The notes under the pieces are model-generated. The model saw nothing but the letters and a program-made list of their open reading frames with translations, ran no database searches and had not been told where the DNA came from. Below, in pieces: positions 29,751-33,142 of a DNA stretch of 33,142 bases. The position numbers and the translations under genes are program-made. Position 1 is the stretch's first letter. Every line of letters starts with the position of its first letter. The DNA is from an uncultured Prevotellaceae bacterium (GTDB lineage Bacteria > Bacteroidota > Bacteroidia > Bacteroidales > Bacteroidaceae). The DNA is taken from positions 1-33,142 of the forward strand of contig CALEPV010000013.1 of assembly GCA_937910905.1 (NCBI GenBank), in the 5' to 3' direction.

Positions 29751-31214
29751 CTATGCCTTCTTCACCGGGTCGCAGGTCAGTCCGCATCCCAGTTTCTTGA
29801 ATATCTTGCGGTCCACTTCGGAGAGCATCACCGTGCTGTGCACCTGGCAGTCGCGCAGCTTGGGCAGCTGCTCAAGCGCCTTGCGGCAGTTGTCGTCGTG
29901 TGGCGACAGCACGCTCAGGGCCACCAGTACCTCGTCGGTGTGCAGTCGTGGGTTCTTGCCGCCGAGGTACTCGATCTTGGTCTTCTGCACGGGCTCGATG
30001 AGGCTCTGCGGAATGAGGCGTGCCTCGTGGTCGATGCCGGCCAGATATTTCATGGCGTTGAGCAGCAGGGCTGCGCTGCAACCGAGCAGTGGCGACGACT
30101 TGGCGGTGATGATGGTGCCGTCGGCCAGTTCGATGGCTGCGGCTATGTGGCCGCTCTCAATCTTACGCTCGTAGGCGGCTACAGTCACTTTGCGGGTGGC
30201 TGTGGATATCTTGGCCTGATTGAAGAGCATACGTATCTTGTTCACCTCGCTCTCATTGTCAGCACCATCGGCCATCTTGTTGGTGGCATCGTAGAAACGA
30301 CGGATAATCTCGTCGCGCGATGCGTCGCAGCACACCTCGTCATCGCTGATGCAGAACCCCACCATATTCACGCCCATATCCGTTGGCGACTTGTATGGGT
30401 TCTCGCCATAGATGCCCTCGAACAGAGCGTTCAGCACGGGGAATATCTCGATGTCGCGATTGTAGTTGATGGCTGTCTTGCCGTAGGCCTCGAGGTGGAA
30501 CGGGTCAATCATGTTCACATCGTTGAGGTCGGCAGTGGCAGCCTCGTAGGCGATGTTCACAGGATGCTTCAGCGGCAGGTTCCACACGGGGAAGGTCTCG
30601 AACTTGGCGTAGCCGGCGCGTATGCCGCGCTTGTTCTCGTTGTAGAGCTGCGATAGGCAGGTGGCCATCTTGCCGCTGCCTGGACCTGGGGCTGTGACGA
30701 TGACCAGCTCGCGCGAGGTCTCCACATAGTCGTTCTTGCCGAAGCCCTCGTCGCTGGCGATCAGCTCCACGTTGTGCGGGTAGCCGTCGATGGGGTAGTG
30801 GATGTACGACTTGATGCCCATTCGCTCCAGGCGATGACGGAACTGGTCGGCTGCGTGCTGACCATTGTAGTGGGTGATGACCACGCTGCTCACCATGAAG
30901 TCGCGATGCATGAACTCATCGCGCAGGCGCAGCACGTCCTCGTCGTAGGTGATGCCCAGATCAGCACGCACCTTGTTCTTCTCAATGTCGTCCGCACTCA
31001 CCACGATGATTATCTCTATTGAGTCGCGCAGCTGTGCCAGCATACGCAGCTTGGAGTCGGGCTTGAAGCCAGGCAGCACGCGTGAGGCATGGTGGTCGTC
31101 GAAGAGCTTGCCTCCCAACTCGAGGTAAAGCTTGCCGTCGAACTGCGCGATGCGCTCGCGTATATGCTCCGACTGCAGCTTGATGTATTTGTCGTTGTCG
31201 AATCCAATCTTCAT
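29751..31214 (-). CDS. DUF1846 family protein
   Basis: 487 residues from the ATG at 31214 (MKIGFDNDKYIKLQSEHIRERI); longer starts run into spacer sequence. The full-length match to the DUF1846/UPF0371 family (PF08903) is clear: LYLELGGKLFDDHHASRVLPGF near the start, HYNGQHAADQFRHRLE, a nucleotide-binding-like TAPGPGSGKMATCLSQLYNE, and the C-terminal LGGKNPRLHTDEVLVALS. The reaction is not established. The Gly-rich GPGSGK loop suggests binding of a phosphorylated ligand (inference). Cytoplasmic, no signal peptide. The MFS gene lies 78 bp upstream with a hairpin between. Confidence 0.88.
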   Translation of the reverse strand: MKIGFDNDKYIKLQSEHIRERIAQFDGKLYLELGGKLFDDHHASRVLPGFKPDSKLRMLAQLRDSIEIIIVVSADDIEKNKVRADLGITYDEDVLRLRDEFMHRDFMVSSVVITHYNGQHAADQFRHRLERMGIKSYIHYPIDGYPHNVELIASDEGFGKNDYVETSRELVIVTAPGPGSGKMATCLSQLYNENKRGIRAGYAKFETFPVWNLPLKHPVNIAYEAATADLNDVNMIDPFHLEAYGKTAINYNRDIEIFPVLNALFEGIYGENPYKSPTDMGVNMVGFCISDDEVCCDASRDEIIRRFYDATNKMADGADNESEVNKIRMLFNQAKISTATRKVTVAAYERKIESGHIAAAIELADGTIITAKSSPLLGCSAALLLNAMKYLAGIDHEARLIPQSLIEPVQKTKIEYLGGKNPRLHTDEVLVALSVLSPHDDNCRKALEQLPKLRDCQVHSTVMLSEVDRKIFKKLGCGLTCDPVKKA

Positions 31215-31249
31215 AATGGTTACAAATTTCAATGCCAGGCCTCTATCCC

Positions 31250-31283
31250 GCCTCGCTCCCACGAGAGAGGAACGTGGTGAGGC
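31250..31283 (-). terminator. Hairpin after the MFS gene
   Basis: GCCTC...CCACG (31250-31263) pairs with CGTGG-T-GAGGC (31273-31283) with a small bulge, about 10 bp past the MFS stop. Probable terminator separating MFS from DUF1846. Confidence 0.45.
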
Positions 31284-31292
31284 TGTTCTTAT

Positions 31293-32714
31293 TCATTTCT
31301 TGATGTTGGGCAGCTCAAGACCATAGCCGCCCTTGCGGTCTATGACTTTGAGGTACAGGCCAAGCATAAGTGCTGCCACACCAAGGGCTGCGAAGACGCA
31401 CATAGGCACGGTATAGTTGTACTGCAGCGGGTCTGTTACGCCTGGGTTGGACGACTTGATTACAGAGCCGATAATCATCGGGAAGGCATAGAGGCCAATG
31501 TTCTGTATCCAGAAGATGAGTGCGTAGGCCGAGCCAAGCAGCTTCTCATCGATGAGCTTTGGCACGGAAGGCCAGAGGGCTGCAGGCACGAGTGAGAATG
31601 AGATGCCAAGCAGGATGATAGCTGCGAAGGTGATGACCACCGATTGTGTGGCTGGCACCACAAAGGCGAATGTAAGATGGCACACAATCATCAGCAGGGC
31701 ACCCAGTATGAGCATCGTTGCACCCTTGCCGCGAGTGTCGAGGAAGTTGCCGAGGAACGGTGTCACAGCTGCGGCACCGAGAGGGAATACGAAGAACACC
31801 TGTCCGGCCTGCTCTGCTGTGAAGTGCAGGTTGCACTGCAGCATGTTGATGGCATACTTCTGGAAGGGGAAGATGGCAGAGTAGTAGAGTACGCACAGCA
31901 AAGCCACTACCCAGAACATACGCGAAGAGAGTATCTTGCCTATGTCGCTCACCTTGAATGGGTCGTCCTTCTCTTCCTCTACACCTTGTGCGTCGAGCTT
32001 CTTGTCCATGAAGCCATATACGATGAAGCATATCAGGCCTATGCAGAGCAGGCAGAGCGAGAAGGCCACCGGACGGCTCACGCTGACTGGCTCGATAGCG
32101 GCAATGACTGGCGAGCCAAGCATCACCACAGCCACACCTACGCGGGCAATAGCCATCTCAACACCCATGGCCAGAGCCATCTCCTTCCCCTTGAACCACT
32201 TCACGATGCCGCGGCTCACGGTGATGCCCGCCATCTCGCAACCGCAGCCGAATATCATAAAGCCTATGGCAGAGAGCTTGGCCGATGCCGGCATACCGTC
32301 GTACCAAGGGGTGATGTTCCACCACGCCTGCGGCAGGTTGAGACTGTTGTCGAAGAATGTGCGTAGCGGGCTGTCGGCGAAGCTATCGGTCACAGCGTAC
32401 CAGTTGAGTGCAGCTCCTGCAACCATCACAGCGCCGGAGAGGACAGCCGTGAAGCGCACTCCCATCTTGTCGAGGATGATGCCTGCGAAGATGAGGAAGA
32501 ATACGAATACGTTAAGGAAAGGCTCTGAGCCAGCGAAGTGTCCGTAGGCTTCAGGATCCCAGTCGCGTTGAGTCTGCAGCAGCTCCTGTAGTGGTGAGAG
32601 GATGTCAACAAAGATGTAGCCAAAGAACATGGCAGATGCCAGCAGCACGAGCGCTGTCCAGCGCATGGCTGCGCTGTCATTCAGCTTTTGGCCAAGTGTG
32701 TTTGCTTGTGTCAT
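31293..32714 (-). CDS. Major facilitator superfamily transporter
   Basis: 473 residues with about 12 hydrophobic helices, the normal MFS size. The first half has FFGYIFVDILSPLQELL in helix 1 and IFAGIILDKMGVRFTAVLSG, a version of the loop 2-3 MFS signature (G...D..G.R). A central cytoplasmic loop of charged residues (DKKLDAQGVEEEKDDPFK) separates the halves. The second half repeats the pattern at TPFLGNFLDTRGKGATMLILG. Overall it resembles the MFSD1/NarK-like branch of uncharacterised Bacteroidota transporters; MFSD1 exports dipeptides in animals. With an S9 peptidase gene 77 bp upstream on the same strand, a peptide substrate is an attractive but unproven guess. Inner membrane. Confidence 0.85.
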   Translation of the reverse strand: MTQANTLGQKLNDSAAMRWTALVLLASAMFFGYIFVDILSPLQELLQTQRDWDPEAYGHFAGSEPFLNVFVFFLIFAGIILDKMGVRFTAVLSGAVMVAGAALNWYAVTDSFADSPLRTFFDNSLNLPQAWWNITPWYDGMPASAKLSAIGFMIFGCGCEMAGITVSRGIVKWFKGKEMALAMGVEMAIARVGVAVVMLGSPVIAAIEPVSVSRPVAFSLCLLCIGLICFIVYGFMDKKLDAQGVEEEKDDPFKVSDIGKILSSRMFWVVALLCVLYYSAIFPFQKYAINMLQCNLHFTAEQAGQVFFVFPLGAAAVTPFLGNFLDTRGKGATMLILGALLMIVCHLTFAFVVPATQSVVITFAAIILLGISFSLVPAALWPSVPKLIDEKLLGSAYALIFWIQNIGLYAFPMIIGSVIKSSNPGVTDPLQYNYTVPMCVFAALGVAALMLGLYLKVIDRKGGYGLELPNIKK

Positions 32715-32738
32715 TATTGTTTGTGGGGTTTAGGGCGT

Positions 32739-32786
32739 TATTTCGATATTTCGATATTTCGATATCTCGTTATCTCGATGTCTCGA
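32739..32786. repeat. Six tandem 8-bp repeats, consensus TATTTCGA
   Basis: Three exact TATTTCGA units (32739-32762) are followed by TATCTCGT, TATCTCGA and TGTCTCGA. They fill most of the 77-bp spacer between the S9 peptidase and the MFS gene and could change in number by slippage, altering the MFS leader. Confidence 0.8.
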
Positions 32787-32791
32787 GGTTG

Positions 32792-33142
32792 TTATTTCAG
32801 CCAGCGCTTCAGCCACTCGAAGTAGGTGCGCTGCCAGAGGATACCGTTCTGTGGTTTCAGCACCCAGTGGTTCTCGTCGGGGTAGAGTAGCAGCTGGGCA
32901 GGGATGCCACGCATACGGGCAGCGTTGAAGGCCGACATGCCCTGTGTGGCGTTGATGCGGTAGTCCTTCTCGCCGTGAATGCACAGTATGGGTGTGTCCC
33001 ACTTATCAACATTGAGGTGTGGTGAGTTGCGGTATGTACGGTCGGCACGCTCGGTGCGGTCGGTGTTCCAGTAGGCATCGTCGTACTCCCAGTTGGAGAA
33101 CCAGTTCTCCTCGGTCTCGGTGTACATGGCCTCGAGGTTGAA
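32792..33142 (-). CDS. S9-family (prolyl oligopeptidase / dipeptidyl peptidase) C-terminal part, 5' end beyond window
   Basis: The last 116 residues of an alpha/beta-hydrolase; the frame is open to the window edge. WDTPILCIHGEKDYRINATQGM holds the catalytic Asp (GEKDYR), and LYPDENHWVLKP holds the catalytic His; the Ser (usually GxSxGG) lies outside. NVDKWDTPILCIHGEKD and the closing WLKRWLK are typical of S9 peptidases, which release dipeptides or cut after Pro in exported or cytoplasmic peptides. A more distant alternative is another S9-fold esterase. It lies upstream of the MFS gene on the same strand. Confidence 0.82.
   Translation of the reverse strand, partial: FNLEAMYTETEENWFSNWEYDDAYWNTDRTERADRTYRNSPHLNVDKWDTPILCIHGEKDYRINATQGMSAFNAARMRGIPAQLLLYPDENHWVLKPQNGILWQRTYFEWLKRWLK

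Overview
The window looks like a chromosomal segment of a Bacteroidales bacterium, most probably a Prevotellaceae relative. Four things support this: the Bacteroidota-type promoter box TAnnTTTG before many genes, a Bacteroides-type serine palmitoyltransferase for sphingolipids, glycan-degrading enzymes of the GH43/GH127/GH30 type, and many Bacteroidales-style intergenic repeats. Base composition is moderately GC-rich. Species cannot be fixed from the sequence alone. I saw no tRNA, rRNA, CRISPR array, transposase or phage gene.

Layout. 1-8.5 kb, minus strand: a plant-polysaccharide depolymerase cluster read GH30 -> GH127 -> GH43 -> alginate-lyase-family protein, the last leaving the window. 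8.9-10.9 kb, plus strand: PduO-type cobalamin adenosyltransferase, a possible small overlapping ORF, and serine palmitoyltransferase. 11.1-15.3 kb, minus: a tightly coupled three-gene operon (orphan solute-binding lipoprotein, TPR protein, secreted aspartic protease). 15.4-22.2 kb, minus: pgk, a small DUF2582 winged-helix protein, trmD and a large SNF2-family ATPase. ligA is divergent on the plus strand (22.4-24.4 kb). 24.4-29.5 kb, minus: tatA-tatC, a fused NapH/NapG-like iron-sulfur membrane protein, a Tat-type lipoprotein aldo/keto reductase with two [4Fe-4S] motifs, DUF1893, and a lipoprotein. 29.7-33.1 kb, minus: DUF1846 protein, MFS transporter, and the C-terminal end of an S9 peptidase.

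The most interesting gene system is the Tat operon. The translocon genes are transcribed with two putative substrates. One is a polytopic iron-sulfur protein carrying an internal twin-arginine motif exactly between its NapH-like half and its NapG-like half. The other is an iron-sulfur aldo/keto reductase with a Tat lipoprotein signal. Together they suggest a quinol-driven electron relay feeding an extracytoplasmic reductase.

The most interesting non-coding signals are repeats. (i) Three intergenic arrays of short palindromes repeat at about 22 bp. Each sits just 3' of a minus-strand gene, and each has a different core sequence. (ii) Palindromic repeats are inserted in frame in two neighbouring glycosidase genes. 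(iii) Two related elements share a CGTAGCGGGCTACG centre and are each bounded by their own 17-bp inverted repeat.
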